Assembly (NCBI GenBank): GCA_002435825.1
Contig: DIVL01000023.1
Span: forward strand, 1 to 34,746
Length of the DNA: 34,746 nucleotides
Origin: Anaerolineaceae bacterium UBA6133
GTDB taxonomy: Bacteria > Chloroflexota > Anaerolineae > Anaerolineales > Anaerolineaceae
Reading direction: 5' to 3'
Made by a program: the position numbers and the translations under genes. Each line of letters opens with the position of its first letter. Within the stretch, counting starts at the first letter, position 1. Shown here one piece after another: positions 14,739-23,284 of the stretch. The notes below the pieces were generated by a model. That model searched no databases, was not told the DNA's origin, and saw only the letters and a program-made list of their open reading frames with translations.

Positions 14739-16129
14739 TGAAAACAAATTATTCAGGCAAAAAAGTAATCGTTATCGGTGCTGCACGCCAGGGGCTGGCA
14801 ATTTCGCGCTTTCTCTCAGGCAAAGGTGCCCAGGTAATCCTAACGGACACCCGCCCTGCAGCAGATCTTGCATCCGCAAGCGCTGCTTTGACCGATCTGC
14901 CAGTGGAATTTGCCTTTGGCGGTCATCCGGAGAGCCTGCTCGAAGGGGCTGATCTGATCTGCGTTTCTGGAGGTGTGCCTCTGACCATTCCTTTCATTAT
15001 GACAGCACGAAATCAGGGAATCAAACTCAGCAATGACTCGCAGATTTTCCTCGAGGAATGCCCTGCATCCGTCGTTGGCATTACGGGTTCAGCCGGCAAG
15101 AGCACCACCACTGCCCTGGTTGGATTGATGGCGCAAAAACACTTCGAAGTGAAAAACAGCCAGCATCGCGCCTGGGTGGGCGGCAATATCGGCAATCCCC
15201 TGATTGACAACCTTGATCAGATGGATGAGGATGACCTGGTTGTGATGGAACTCTCAAGCTTTCAACTGGAGTTGATGACAAGCTCACCCCAGGTGGCGGC
15301 AGTTCTCAACATCACCCCTAATCATCTTGACCGCCACAGTTCCATGCAAGCCTATATTGAAGCCAAATCGCGCATCCTGCGCTACCAGCACCAGGGGGAC
15401 GTGGCTGTGCTAAACCGCGACGACGAAGGTTCGTGGGATTTGCTTTCTGAGGTTCGTACTGACGTGATCAGTTTTGGTAAGAAAGCCCCTGGATACCGTC
15501 AGAGCGGCACCTACGTGGATAAAGGTCAGATCATGCTGCAGATTGGGAACGACAAGCTCAAAATGCTGCCAGTAGAGTGGATCAACCTGCGCGGAGAGCA
15601 TAATCTCTATAACGCCCTGGCTGCTTGCGCAATCGCGGCTGGTGCCACGATTGGTTTGCCAGGCATTCAACTGGGAATTGAAACTTTTGATGGCGTGCCC
15701 CACCGGTTGGAACTCGTGCGTGAATTGAATGATGTTAGTTGGTATAACGACTCGATCGCCACAGCCCCGGAACGCACCATTGCTGCCATCGATTCCTTCG
15801 ATGAACCCATCGTTTTGCTGCTCGGCGGGCGCGATAAGAACCTGCCCTGGGACAAGCTGGCACACCTGATCCGCAGACGTGTCTCACGCGTGGTCATCTT
15901 TGGTGAAGCAGGCGATCTGATTGCAGAAGCCATCGGACCCAAAAAGCCGGGTCAGGCGATGCATTCAGTCGTCCGCTGCGCCACGCTGCAGGAAGCCATC
16001 AAAACCGCACACAATCAGGCAGAAGCGGGAGACGTTGTCTTACTCTCGCCTGGCTGCACCAGCTATGACGCTTTCAAAGACTTTGAAGAACGGGGGGAAG
16101 CCTTCAGAAAATGGGTGAACGAACTATGA
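14738..16129 (+). CDS. murD: UDP-MurNAc-L-alanine--D-glutamate ligase
   Basis: MurD adds D-glutamate to UDP-MurNAc-L-Ala. The 463-residue protein has an N-terminal Rossmann-like UDP-binding domain (VIVIGAARQGLA), the ATP-binding P-loop GITGSAGKST (114-123), VVMELSSFQLE, LNITPNHLDRH, and the C-terminal LLLGGRDKNLPW and LLSPGCTSYDAFKDFEERG motifs. All are diagnostic of MurD. It overlaps mraY by one base and ftsW by four (ATGA). Length is normal. Confidence 0.97.
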   Translation: MKTNYSGKKVIVIGAARQGLAISRFLSGKGAQVILTDTRPAADLASASAALTDLPVEFAFGGHPESLLEGADLICVSGGVPLTIPFIMTARNQGIKLSNDSQIFLEECPASVVGITGSAGKSTTTALVGLMAQKHFEVKNSQHRAWVGGNIGNPLIDNLDQMDEDDLVVMELSSFQLELMTSSPQVAAVLNITPNHLDRHSSMQAYIEAKSRILRYQHQGDVAVLNRDDEGSWDLLSEVRTDVISFGKKAPGYRQSGTYVDKGQIMLQIGNDKLKMLPVEWINLRGEHNLYNALAACAIAAGATIGLPGIQLGIETFDGVPHRLELVRELNDVSWYNDSIATAPERTIAAIDSFDEPIVLLLGGRDKNLPWDKLAHLIRRRVSRVVIFGEAGDLIAEAIGPKKPGQAMHSVVRCATLQEAIKTAHNQAEAGDVVLLSPGCTSYDAFKDFEERGEAFRKWVNEL

Positions 16130-17352
16130 CCAGCGCAACTACTCCCAAAACCCGCCGCCGCACCAACGTGCAGTCCCTCTCATTTGATGTCGGGCTGCTG
16201 TTAATCGTTGCCAGCCTGCTGGTCATCGGTTTGTTAATGGTCTATTCTGCCAGTTGGGATGTCTCGATTACGATCAGCGACAGTCAAAATTCCATTTTCC
16301 TAAGGCAGGTGCTTTGGGTGGCGTTGGGAGTAACAGGCGCGACGATTCTGAGTTACTTTGACTACCACGGCTATCGCAAGTTGGTAGTTCCAATGATTTT
16401 TGTCGTAATTATCTTGCTCCTGGCGGTATTGGCTGTTCGTGAGGTACGTTACAACTCAGCTCGTTCCTTGTTTGAAGGCTCGATCCAGCCTGCGGAGTTC
16501 GCCAAGCTGATCTCAATCCTTTACCTGTCTGTCTGGCTTACTAACAAAAAAGACATGCTAAAGGATTTTAAGAATTACCTTGCGCCGCTCTCTTTTGGCA
16601 TCGGCTTCATTGTCGCTCTGATTCTTGCGCAGCCAGATTTGAGTGCAGGCCTGACCGTGCTGATCTTGGGCATCATGCTCCTCTTCCTGGCAGGCGGTGA
16701 CTGGAAACATGTCGGTATTGTCATCTTAGTCGGTGTGCTGGGTTTTATCTTCCTCATCAATGTCATGCCTACTGGTCGCATTCGTTTCGCCCAGTATTTG
16801 TCCGGACTTGAGAATCCCACACAGAGTTCTTATCATATCCGGCGCACCTACGAAGCGATCATCAAAGGCGGCGTCTTTGGCGTGGGGCTTGGCAAGGCTA
16901 ACACCAAGTTCACCGGTCTGCCCCTGCCCCATACTGACAGCATATTTGCTGTCCTGGCTGAAGAAACCGGCATCGTTGGCGCGATGATCGTAATTGCGCT
17001 CTATATCATGCTCATCTGGCGCGGCTTTAAGATTGCCCGCAACGCTCCGGATCAATTGGGATCCTTGCTGGCATTCGGTCTGACAAGTTGGATCGTCATT
17101 GAAGCCCTGATCAACATATCGGTCATTGTTGGTTTACTTCCTTTTGCAGGAAACGCCCTGCCCTTCATCAGCGCGGGCGGGTCCAGCATGACCGCAACCA
17201 TGGCTGCCATCGGGATTGTCATGAATGTTGCTCGCCAGGGAACGAACAAGACAGCCTCTGAAAGGAGTACTACCAGTGCGACTGTTGATTTGCGCAGGCG
17301 GGACTGGCGGCGGAGTGTATCCGGCGCTAACCGTTACGGAGAGATTGACTGA
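16126..17352 (+). CDS. ftsW: Septal peptidoglycan polymerase FtsW (SEDS family)
   Basis: FtsW polymerises lipid II into glycan strands at the septum with FtsI. The 408-residue protein has about ten membrane segments, an early MVYSASW, the glycosyltransferase-associated segment GKANTKFTGLPLPHTDSIF, with the likely catalytic Asp in HTDSIF, and the C-terminal ISAGGSSMTATMAA. I chose ATG at 16126, which gives the four-base ATGA overlap seen elsewhere in this operon; an in-frame ATG at 16111 is possible. The last 25 or so codons, an arginine-rich tail (LRRRDWRR), overlap the beginning of murG by 77 bp in another frame. That tail is cytoplasmic. Confidence 0.95.
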   Translation: MTSATTPKTRRRTNVQSLSFDVGLLLIVASLLVIGLLMVYSASWDVSITISDSQNSIFLRQVLWVALGVTGATILSYFDYHGYRKLVVPMIFVVIILLLAVLAVREVRYNSARSLFEGSIQPAEFAKLISILYLSVWLTNKKDMLKDFKNYLAPLSFGIGFIVALILAQPDLSAGLTVLILGIMLLFLAGGDWKHVGIVILVGVLGFIFLINVMPTGRIRFAQYLSGLENPTQSSYHIRRTYEAIIKGGVFGVGLGKANTKFTGLPLPHTDSIFAVLAEETGIVGAMIVIALYIMLIWRGFKIARNAPDQLGSLLAFGLTSWIVIEALINISVIVGLLPFAGNALPFISAGGSSMTATMAAIGIVMNVARQGTNKTASERSTTSATVDLRRRDWRRSVSGANRYGEID

Positions 17353-18343
17353 TGACACAGAGGTTTTGTGGGTCGGCAGCGAAGGCGGCATGGAGGCTGA
17401 GCTGGTCGCGCGGGCAAATTTACCCTATCGCGGCATCCGCGCAGCTGGTGTCCATGGCGTTTCGATCAGGCAATTGCCTGGAAATTTGGTGAAATTATGG
17501 CAAGGTTACGGTCAGGCAAAGCAAATTCTAAAGGAGTACAAACCCGATGTAATGATGTTCACGGGTGGGTACGTGGCAATTCCTATGGCCTTGGCTGGCC
17601 TGAAAATTCGGACCCTGTTGTTCGTTCCGGATATCGAACCCGGGTTGGCTCTGAAGACCTTAGCCCGTTTTTCGGACAAAATTGCGGTCAGCGTGGACGA
17701 CTCGCGCAGGTTTTTCGGCAAGAAGGAGAAAGTTGAAGTGACCGGTTACCCCCTGCGCCAGGACTTGATGAAGTGGACCAAAGCTGATGCTTTGGCATAC
17801 TTTGGGTTTACTAACGAAAAGCCAGTGATCTTATTCACTGGCGGCAGCAGCGGCGCGCGCTCGATCAACAAAGCTGTCGTTGCCATTCTGGACGAGCTCC
17901 TGAAGCGTTACCAGGTGATCCATCTTACCGGTCATCTGGATTGGGAGACTGTAAAGGCTGCAACAACCAACCTCCCCCAAAGCTATCAAGTCTTCCCTTA
18001 TCTGCACGAAATGGGCGCTGCGTACGGCTCGGCAGACCTGGTAGTCTCACGAGCCGGCGCGTCCGTTTTGGGTGAGTATCCGTTCTTCGGTCTGCCTGCC
18101 ATTTTGGTGCCTTATCCTTACGCCTGGCGCTATCAGAAGGTAAATGCGGATTACCTGGTGGAACGCGAAGCCGCGATTCTGCTGGAGGACCAGTATCTGC
18201 AGAGCCAACTACTGGCGCAGATCGACACGCTTGTTCAGGACCAGGCTCGGCTGCAGCACATGCAGCGGTCAATGAAAGCGCTGGCGCAGCCCCAGGCAGC
18301 GGAACGGATTGCCAGTCTGCTCTACGAAATGGCGGAGGGATAG
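17276..18343 (+). CDS. murG: MurG-type lipid I N-acetylglucosaminyltransferase
   Basis: MurG adds GlcNAc to lipid I to form lipid II. GTG at 17276 is chosen because AAAGGAG lies eight bases upstream and the protein then begins RLLICAGGTGGG; an ATG at 17225 would prepend unrelated residues. It overlaps ftsW by 77 bp. The 355-residue GT-B protein has the first Gly-rich loop GGTGGGVYPAL, VGSEGGMEAELV, FTGGYVAIP, FTGGSSGARSIN and SRAGASVLGE, giving a good MurG outline. Several normally conserved residues differ. The His after GGTGG is Gly13. The HEQN-x-PG motif reads VPDIEPG. GGSQGA reads GGSSGA. The DHQ segment reads RYQKVNA. Position in the operon and lack of another candidate support MurG function. 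Confidence 0.88.
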   Translation: MRLLICAGGTGGGVYPALTVTERLTDDTEVLWVGSEGGMEAELVARANLPYRGIRAAGVHGVSIRQLPGNLVKLWQGYGQAKQILKEYKPDVMMFTGGYVAIPMALAGLKIRTLLFVPDIEPGLALKTLARFSDKIAVSVDDSRRFFGKKEKVEVTGYPLRQDLMKWTKADALAYFGFTNEKPVILFTGGSSGARSINKAVVAILDELLKRYQVIHLTGHLDWETVKAATTNLPQSYQVFPYLHEMGAAYGSADLVVSRAGASVLGEYPFFGLPAILVPYPYAWRYQKVNADYLVEREAAILLEDQYLQSQLLAQIDTLVQDQARLQHMQRSMKALAQPQAAERIASLLYEMAEG

Positions 18344-18351
18344 GGACAAAT

Positions 18352-18873
18352 ATGGTTTCGCTCAACATTTTCTTCACGATTTTTGTGGTGCTCTTTGGAA
18401 TAATTGGTGCCGTCCGCGGCTTACGCAAAGAACTGGTTGTGATTGTTTCAGGAATTCTGGCACTTTTTATCATTCAGGAAGTCCTGCCTCGTCTTTTAGG
18501 AGACTTATCGGGCACAAAAGCCCTTTTCCTTGAGCTGATCGTGTTGTTCGTCTGCGGCTTTCTTGGCTATCAGACCCCAGCTTTCCGCCGCTTTTCCGAG
18601 TCAGGTCGATTCAACCGTGACACACCTATAGAAATGATCTTAGGCGCAGTGTTTGGGGCGGTTAACGGCTATTGGATGGTGGGTTCCGCCTGGTATTTCA
18701 TGGACAAGGCAGGTTATCCCTTCAGCTGGATCACAGCGCCTGACGCGGCAACCGAAGCTGGTCAGCAGGCAATTAAACTTCTTCAGAATATGGTTCCGCA
18801 ACTTTTGACAGGTAATGGACTGTATTTAGCAATTGCGATCGCAGTTTTGATCTTGATCGGAGTGATGATCTGA
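18352..18873 (+). CDS. CvpA-like small integral membrane protein
   Basis: This 173-residue protein is very hydrophobic, with predicted membrane segments at about 5-22, 27-45, 56-73, 97-116 and 156-173. The early pattern GIIGAVRGLRKELVVIVSG resembles CvpA/colicin V production family proteins (a Gly/Arg-Gly turn between the first two helices). A second Gly-rich helix (GAVFGAVNGYW) also fits. The function of CvpA proteins is poorly defined; links to envelope integrity have been reported. It sits between murG and murC with a GGGACA ribosome binding site and a one-base overlap with murC (TGATG), so it is translated as part of the dcw operon. A cell-wall or division role is inferred only from that placement. 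Confidence 0.6.
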   Translation: MVSLNIFFTIFVVLFGIIGAVRGLRKELVVIVSGILALFIIQEVLPRLLGDLSGTKALFLELIVLFVCGFLGYQTPAFRRFSESGRFNRDTPIEMILGAVFGAVNGYWMVGSAWYFMDKAGYPFSWITAPDAATEAGQQAIKLLQNMVPQLLTGNGLYLAIAIAVLILIGVMI

Positions 18874-20252
18874 TGCGTAAAGTGCACTTCATCGGGATTG
18901 GCGGAACAGGCATGTCAGCCATCGCTCTCCTGCTGCTTGAAAAAGGCTGGCAGGTCAGTGGCACGGACAGGTCTGCTTCACGCTACTTCGATGCAGTCAC
19001 AGCCAAGGGCGCTTACACACTCCTGGGTCACAGCCCCGAATTGGCATTGGAAGCGGACCTGATTGTGCGCTCCTCAGCCGTCCGTGACGAAGATCCCGAA
19101 GTTGTTGCCGCACGTGAAAAGGGAATCCCGGTCCTCAAACGCAGCGAGTTTCTGCCGGGTCTGACCGCTGGCTACCAGACGCTCGCGGTCGCCGGCTCAC
19201 ACGGCAAAACCACCTGCACAGCAATGCTGGTGACAATGCTGCGCGGTCTGAATGCAGACCCAACCTTTATCCTTGGGGCGCAAATTCGCCCGCTGGGGAC
19301 CAACGCACATGCCGGCTCAAGTGATCTGTTTGTGATCGAAGCCGATGAATACGACTACATGTTTCTGGGTTTGAGCCCGAAGATCAGCTTGCTGACCAAC
19401 GTGGAATATGACCACCCTGACTTTTTCACCACACCAGATGCTTACAGCGCGGCTTTCGCGGCGTTTATCCGCCGAACCCAGCCAGGCGGCGCGGTGATTG
19501 CCTGCGCCGAAGACGAAGGCGTGCGCAACCTTCTGCAAAATGAGGATTTCGAAAGCATCCAAATGCTGACCTATGGCTACAGCGCAGAATGCACTTACCA
19601 GGTTCAAAACGTCCACTGGAACGGGGATGGATATGACTTCAGCCTCATCCACACACCCTCTCGACAAGATTTGGGTGATTTTGTCTTGAAAATCCCCGGC
19701 CGGCATAATCTTCTCAACGCTGCCGGAGCACTGGCAGTACTGCATCAGCTTGGGTTGAACCCAGCAGGAGCATGCGAAAGCCTTGCAGATTTCAAGGGTA
19801 CAGAGCGCCGCTTTGACAAGGTTTGCCATAGTGGCGACACGGTGGTGATCAATGACTATGGGCACCACCCCACCCAGCTGGATCTGACGCTCGAAGCCGC
19901 GCGCGAACTTTACCCTGACCACTGCCTTTGGGCAGTTTGGGAACCCCACACCTTCTCGCGCACCGATCGAATGCAGACAGCGTTCACAATTGCACTGCAG
20001 CGAGCTGACCGCGTCGTAATTTTACCGACCTACGCTGCCAGGGAGACGGTCGAAACCGACACTCCCAAGCGGATTGCTGAAGATATTCCCGGCTCAAAAG
20101 CAGCCTGCTTCCAGGGCTTCGCCGAAGCCGCGAATTTCGTGGCGGAGCAAGCCAACGGACTGAATGTGGTAATCGTTTTCTCTGCAGGCAAGGGACCTGA
20201 GTTTGCGCAAATGCTTTGCCAGAAATTGGACGTAAGGAGGCAGAATGACTGA
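18873..20252 (+). CDS. murC: UDP-N-acetylmuramate--L-alanine ligase
   Basis: MurC starts the stem peptide by adding L-alanine to UDP-MurNAc. The 459-residue protein opens with the UDP-binding FIGIGGTGMSAIA (6-18). It has the ATP loop GSHGKTT (108-114), EADEYDYMF, TNVEYDHPDFF, the GRHNLLNAAGAL motif and the C-terminal NDYGHHPTQ and PHTFSRT motifs typical of MurC. The start overlaps the upstream membrane gene (TGATG). The end overlaps murB by eight bases, with the murB ribosome binding site AAGGAGG inside murC. Confidence 0.97.
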   Translation: MRKVHFIGIGGTGMSAIALLLLEKGWQVSGTDRSASRYFDAVTAKGAYTLLGHSPELALEADLIVRSSAVRDEDPEVVAAREKGIPVLKRSEFLPGLTAGYQTLAVAGSHGKTTCTAMLVTMLRGLNADPTFILGAQIRPLGTNAHAGSSDLFVIEADEYDYMFLGLSPKISLLTNVEYDHPDFFTTPDAYSAAFAAFIRRTQPGGAVIACAEDEGVRNLLQNEDFESIQMLTYGYSAECTYQVQNVHWNGDGYDFSLIHTPSRQDLGDFVLKIPGRHNLLNAAGALAVLHQLGLNPAGACESLADFKGTERRFDKVCHSGDTVVINDYGHHPTQLDLTLEAARELYPDHCLWAVWEPHTFSRTDRMQTAFTIALQRADRVVILPTYAARETVETDTPKRIAEDIPGSKAACFQGFAEAANFVAEQANGLNVVIVFSAGKGPEFAQMLCQKLDVRRQND

Positions 20253-21171
20253 GCTTCCTCTGCGAAAACTGCAAGCCCTGTTTGGCGACAAACTGCAGGA
20301 AAACGTGCGCATGGCAAACTACACCACCACCCGCGTGGGAGGTCCTGCCAGTGGAATGATCTCCGTCCACACCGCCGATGAGATGCGACATACAGTCAAA
20401 ATCTTATGGGAACTGGATGTGCCTTTCCGCATCCTGGGCAGCGGCTCAAACTTGCTGGTTAGCGATTCCGGTTACGTGGGAGTGATGGTGCACAACCGCT
20501 GCCACAACGTTCGCATTGATACCAAGGGTGACCAACCTGTGATCTTTGCGGAAAGCGGGGCGAACCTGGGCGCGGTCTCGCGTCAGGCCAGCTTGCGCGG
20601 CGTGTCTGGCTTCGAATGGGCAAACAGCATCCCCGGTACAGTTGGCGGGGCGGTTTATGGCAATGCGGGCGCACATTGCTCGGACATTTCCAAGTGCATG
20701 ATTGTGGCGCAGGTCATCACCAAAGCCGAAGGTGAGCAAAGTCTCGATAGTGAGGAAATGGGATTCCGATACCGCTCGAGCAAGTTCAAGCGCAATGGCG
20801 AAGAAATCGTCATATTGAACGCCAGTTTCTCTGGAACAAAAGTGGAGAAAGAAATCACACAGCGTTTGCTGGAGGAATTGACTCAAAAAAGACGCCAAAC
20901 TCAGCCAGTCGGTCCCTCATTCGGGTCCACTTTCAAGAATCCAAAGGGCGACTATGCTGGTCGGCTGTTGGAAGCTGCCGGAATGAAAGGGGTTACTTCA
21001 GGGCATGCTTCGATCAGCACGGTGCACGCCAATTTCATTCTCAATGATGGCGAGGCGACCGCGCAGGATTACTACAGGCTGATCCGCCTGGCACAAAAAA
21101 CTGTGAAAGAGCAATTTGATGTGAGTCTCACTCTTGAGATCGAATTGCTGGGTGAATTTGAAGATGACTGA
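20245..21171 (+). CDS. murB: UDP-N-acetylenolpyruvoylglucosamine reductase
   Basis: MurB reduces UDP-GlcNAc-enolpyruvate to UDP-MurNAc using FAD and NADPH. The 308-residue protein has NYTTTRVGGPA, the FAD-binding LGSGSNLLVSD (64-74), SIPGTVGGAVYGNAGAH (128-144), YRSSKFK with the substrate Tyr-Arg pair, GSTFKNP (227-233) with the catalytic serine, and HANFILN. The conserved late glutamate is probably E298 or E300. A strong AAGGAGG lies four bases before the ATG. It overlaps murC and ddl by eight bases each. Confidence 0.97.
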   Translation: MTELPLRKLQALFGDKLQENVRMANYTTTRVGGPASGMISVHTADEMRHTVKILWELDVPFRILGSGSNLLVSDSGYVGVMVHNRCHNVRIDTKGDQPVIFAESGANLGAVSRQASLRGVSGFEWANSIPGTVGGAVYGNAGAHCSDISKCMIVAQVITKAEGEQSLDSEEMGFRYRSSKFKRNGEEIVILNASFSGTKVEKEITQRLLEELTQKRRQTQPVGPSFGSTFKNPKGDYAGRLLEAAGMKGVTSGHASISTVHANFILNDGEATAQDYYRLIRLAQKTVKEQFDVSLTLEIELLGEFEDD

Positions 21172-22264
21172 TAAGCTGAATCTGTTGTTGATTTTTGGTG
21201 GTCGCTCTGGCGAGCACGCAGTTTCACTGCGCTCCGCTCAATCCGTGCTTGAAGCGCTGGATGAGACCAAGTACCAGGTCTTCCAGGTTGGCATTACCAC
21301 TGAAGGGCTTTGGCTCTACGGTTCGCACGCTCACAAAGCCTTCCGTGATGGGATCTTCGAATCGCTCCAGGAGGCTATGATCCTCAACGACGGCGGTAAG
21401 CCGCATCTGTACACCCGCGAGGGAAACCACCTTGAGAGTATCACTCCAATTGACGTGGTTTTCCCGGTTCTGCATGGAACATTCGGGGAGGATGGAACCA
21501 TCCAGGGTTTGTTCGAGATCCAGAACTGCGCTTATGTTGGCGCGGGTGTGCTTGGCTCTTCCGTGGCGATGGATAAGGCGGTCTGCAAACACGTGATGCA
21601 ATCCATCGGTGTTCCGGTGCTGGAATATTCGGTTTTCTCCCGCCGTGAAATCCAGGCAAGTTTACCGGAAACCCTTGAATTAGCGGAGCAAGTTGCCCCC
21701 TACCCACTGTTTGTCAAACCAGCCAATCTTGGATCCTCAGTAGGCATCAGTAAAGCCCGCAATCGCAAGGAACTCGCCAAAGCATTGCAGCTGGCAGCCA
21801 AGTTTGATCGCCGCATCTTGGTGGAACGCGGCATCAATCCCAGGGAGATCGAGATCAGCGTGCTTGGAAACACTGAAGTGGAGTGCACAGTACCTGGAGA
21901 GATCGTTCCAGGAGATGAGTTTTACACCTACAAGGACAAATATCAGTCCGGAGACCCCGAGGTTGCCATTCCAGCTCCCCTGCCAGAAGCCCAAACAGCG
22001 CTTTTGCAGCAATATGCCATCGATGCTTACAAAGCCATCGACGGCACCGGGCTCTCGCGGGTGGACTTCTTGATCGACAAAGTCAGCGGTGAGGCCTACT
22101 TCAACGAGATAAATACCATGCCTGGTTTCACCGAAATCAGCATGTACCCGAAACTGTGGCTCTACTCAGGGCTGAGCTATACCCAACTGGTGAATCGACT
22201 GGTGGAGCTGGCGCTTGAGCGTAAAGCCGAACAGGATGAGACCATCAGGAAGTACGAGGAATAA
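21164..22264 (+). CDS. ddl: D-alanine--D-alanine ligase
   Basis: Ddl joins two D-alanines with ATP, providing the dipeptide used by MurF. From the ATG at 21164 the protein is 366 residues and starts LLLIFGGRSGEHAVS, the family N-terminus. Further motifs are LHGTFGEDGTIQG, the ATP-grasp segment FVKPANLGSSVGISK, VERGINPREIEISVLGN and FNEINTMPGFTEISMYP. The start overlaps the end of murB as ATGACTGA; a longer frame from 21134 would add ten unrelated residues. It is followed by ftsQ after one base. Confidence 0.97.
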   Translation: MTDKLNLLLIFGGRSGEHAVSLRSAQSVLEALDETKYQVFQVGITTEGLWLYGSHAHKAFRDGIFESLQEAMILNDGGKPHLYTREGNHLESITPIDVVFPVLHGTFGEDGTIQGLFEIQNCAYVGAGVLGSSVAMDKAVCKHVMQSIGVPVLEYSVFSRREIQASLPETLELAEQVAPYPLFVKPANLGSSVGISKARNRKELAKALQLAAKFDRRILVERGINPREIEISVLGNTEVECTVPGEIVPGDEFYTYKDKYQSGDPEVAIPAPLPEAQTALLQQYAIDAYKAIDGTGLSRVDFLIDKVSGEAYFNEINTMPGFTEISMYPKLWLYSGLSYTQLVNRLVELALERKAEQDETIRKYEE

Positions 22265-22265
22265 G

Positions 22266-23282
22266 ATGGCGAGCGGATCCAACAGAAATACCAGGGCAGA
22301 TGAGGTGCGTGCCCGCCGGAAGATCGAACCGGCACGGCGCAAACCCATCCCGAGCAACCCTTCAGTGCGAGTCTCCAGGGATGCCCAGAACGCCTCAAGG
22401 GTCGTCTCCCGCCGATCCTATACAAGCACCCAATACACCCGGTCAGCAGCTACGCGCAACCGCAGCCGGGTTTACATGCCCACCGGCACGCCAGGCAGCG
22501 AAGTACGCCTGCCCGCCCTACCCCAGCTGCGCCTGAGCTGGCGCTTGCTTTCAGGCTTGATCGCTGTCGGAATGCTCGTTTTGCTTTTCATGATGGGAAC
22601 TTCTACCGCTTTCGCAGTAGACCAGGTAAACCTGAGTGGCGGTATACGCGTTCCAGCAGAGGAAATCAGCCAGAAGCTGGATCTGCAGGGCGAATCGATC
22701 ATCAGTGTCATACCCAGCGAAATCGAAAACCAGATCCTGGAAGCATTCCCGGACATAAAAGCTGTTGATGTGAAGGTCCAAATGCCGGCAGGCGTAGAGA
22801 TCGTCATCCAGGAACGCATCCCGGCGCTGCTATGGCTGAAGAACGAGGAAATCGTCTACTGGATCGACCAGGATGGCTACGCTTTCACGGTTCGTGGTGA
22901 AGCGACACTGCCAATCCGGGTCTATGCCAACAGCGAACCACCCCACCCGCTGGGATGGGTCGCCCCTGAATTGCAGTTGGTAGCAAACGAGACAGAAACC
23001 GCAGCAGTCCTCCCGCTGGTGGACCCGGCTTTCGTTATTACTGTGCAGAAACTGAATGGAATTAAACCCCCTGAAAGCCCCATGCTTTATGACGAAGAGA
23101 ACGGTCTTGGCTGGGTTGACCCCCACGGATGGCAAGTTTTCTTCGGTGATGACGATGAAAACATCGACATGAAATTGCTTGAATATGCCAGGGTTGTAGA
23201 GACAATTCTGGATAGAAACTTGCAACCAGTTTTAATCAGCATGGAATTTCTACACGCACCTTATTATCGTTTGGAGCATTAA
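22266..23282 (+). CDS. ftsQ: Cell division protein FtsQ
   Basis: FtsQ is a bitopic division protein that recruits and regulates FtsL/FtsB and the septal synthase. From the ATG at 22266 (GAGGAA six bases upstream) the protein has 338 residues. It has a long, very basic cytoplasmic tail of about 85 residues rich in Arg, Ser and Pro, one membrane segment (93-113), and then a POTRA domain (117-186) with VNLSGG, FPDIKAVDV and the VEIVIQERIPALLW strand. The C-terminal beta domain follows, ending ISMEFLHAPYYRLEH. The tail is longer than in E. coli FtsQ. Location between ddl and ftsA is canonical. Confidence 0.92.
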   Translation: MASGSNRNTRADEVRARRKIEPARRKPIPSNPSVRVSRDAQNASRVVSRRSYTSTQYTRSAATRNRSRVYMPTGTPGSEVRLPALPQLRLSWRLLSGLIAVGMLVLLFMMGTSTAFAVDQVNLSGGIRVPAEEISQKLDLQGESIISVIPSEIENQILEAFPDIKAVDVKVQMPAGVEIVIQERIPALLWLKNEEIVYWIDQDGYAFTVRGEATLPIRVYANSEPPHPLGWVAPELQLVANETETAAVLPLVDPAFVITVQKLNGIKPPESPMLYDEENGLGWVDPHGWQVFFGDDDENIDMKLLEYARVVETILDRNLQPVLISMEFLHAPYYRLEH

Positions 23283-23284
23283 TC

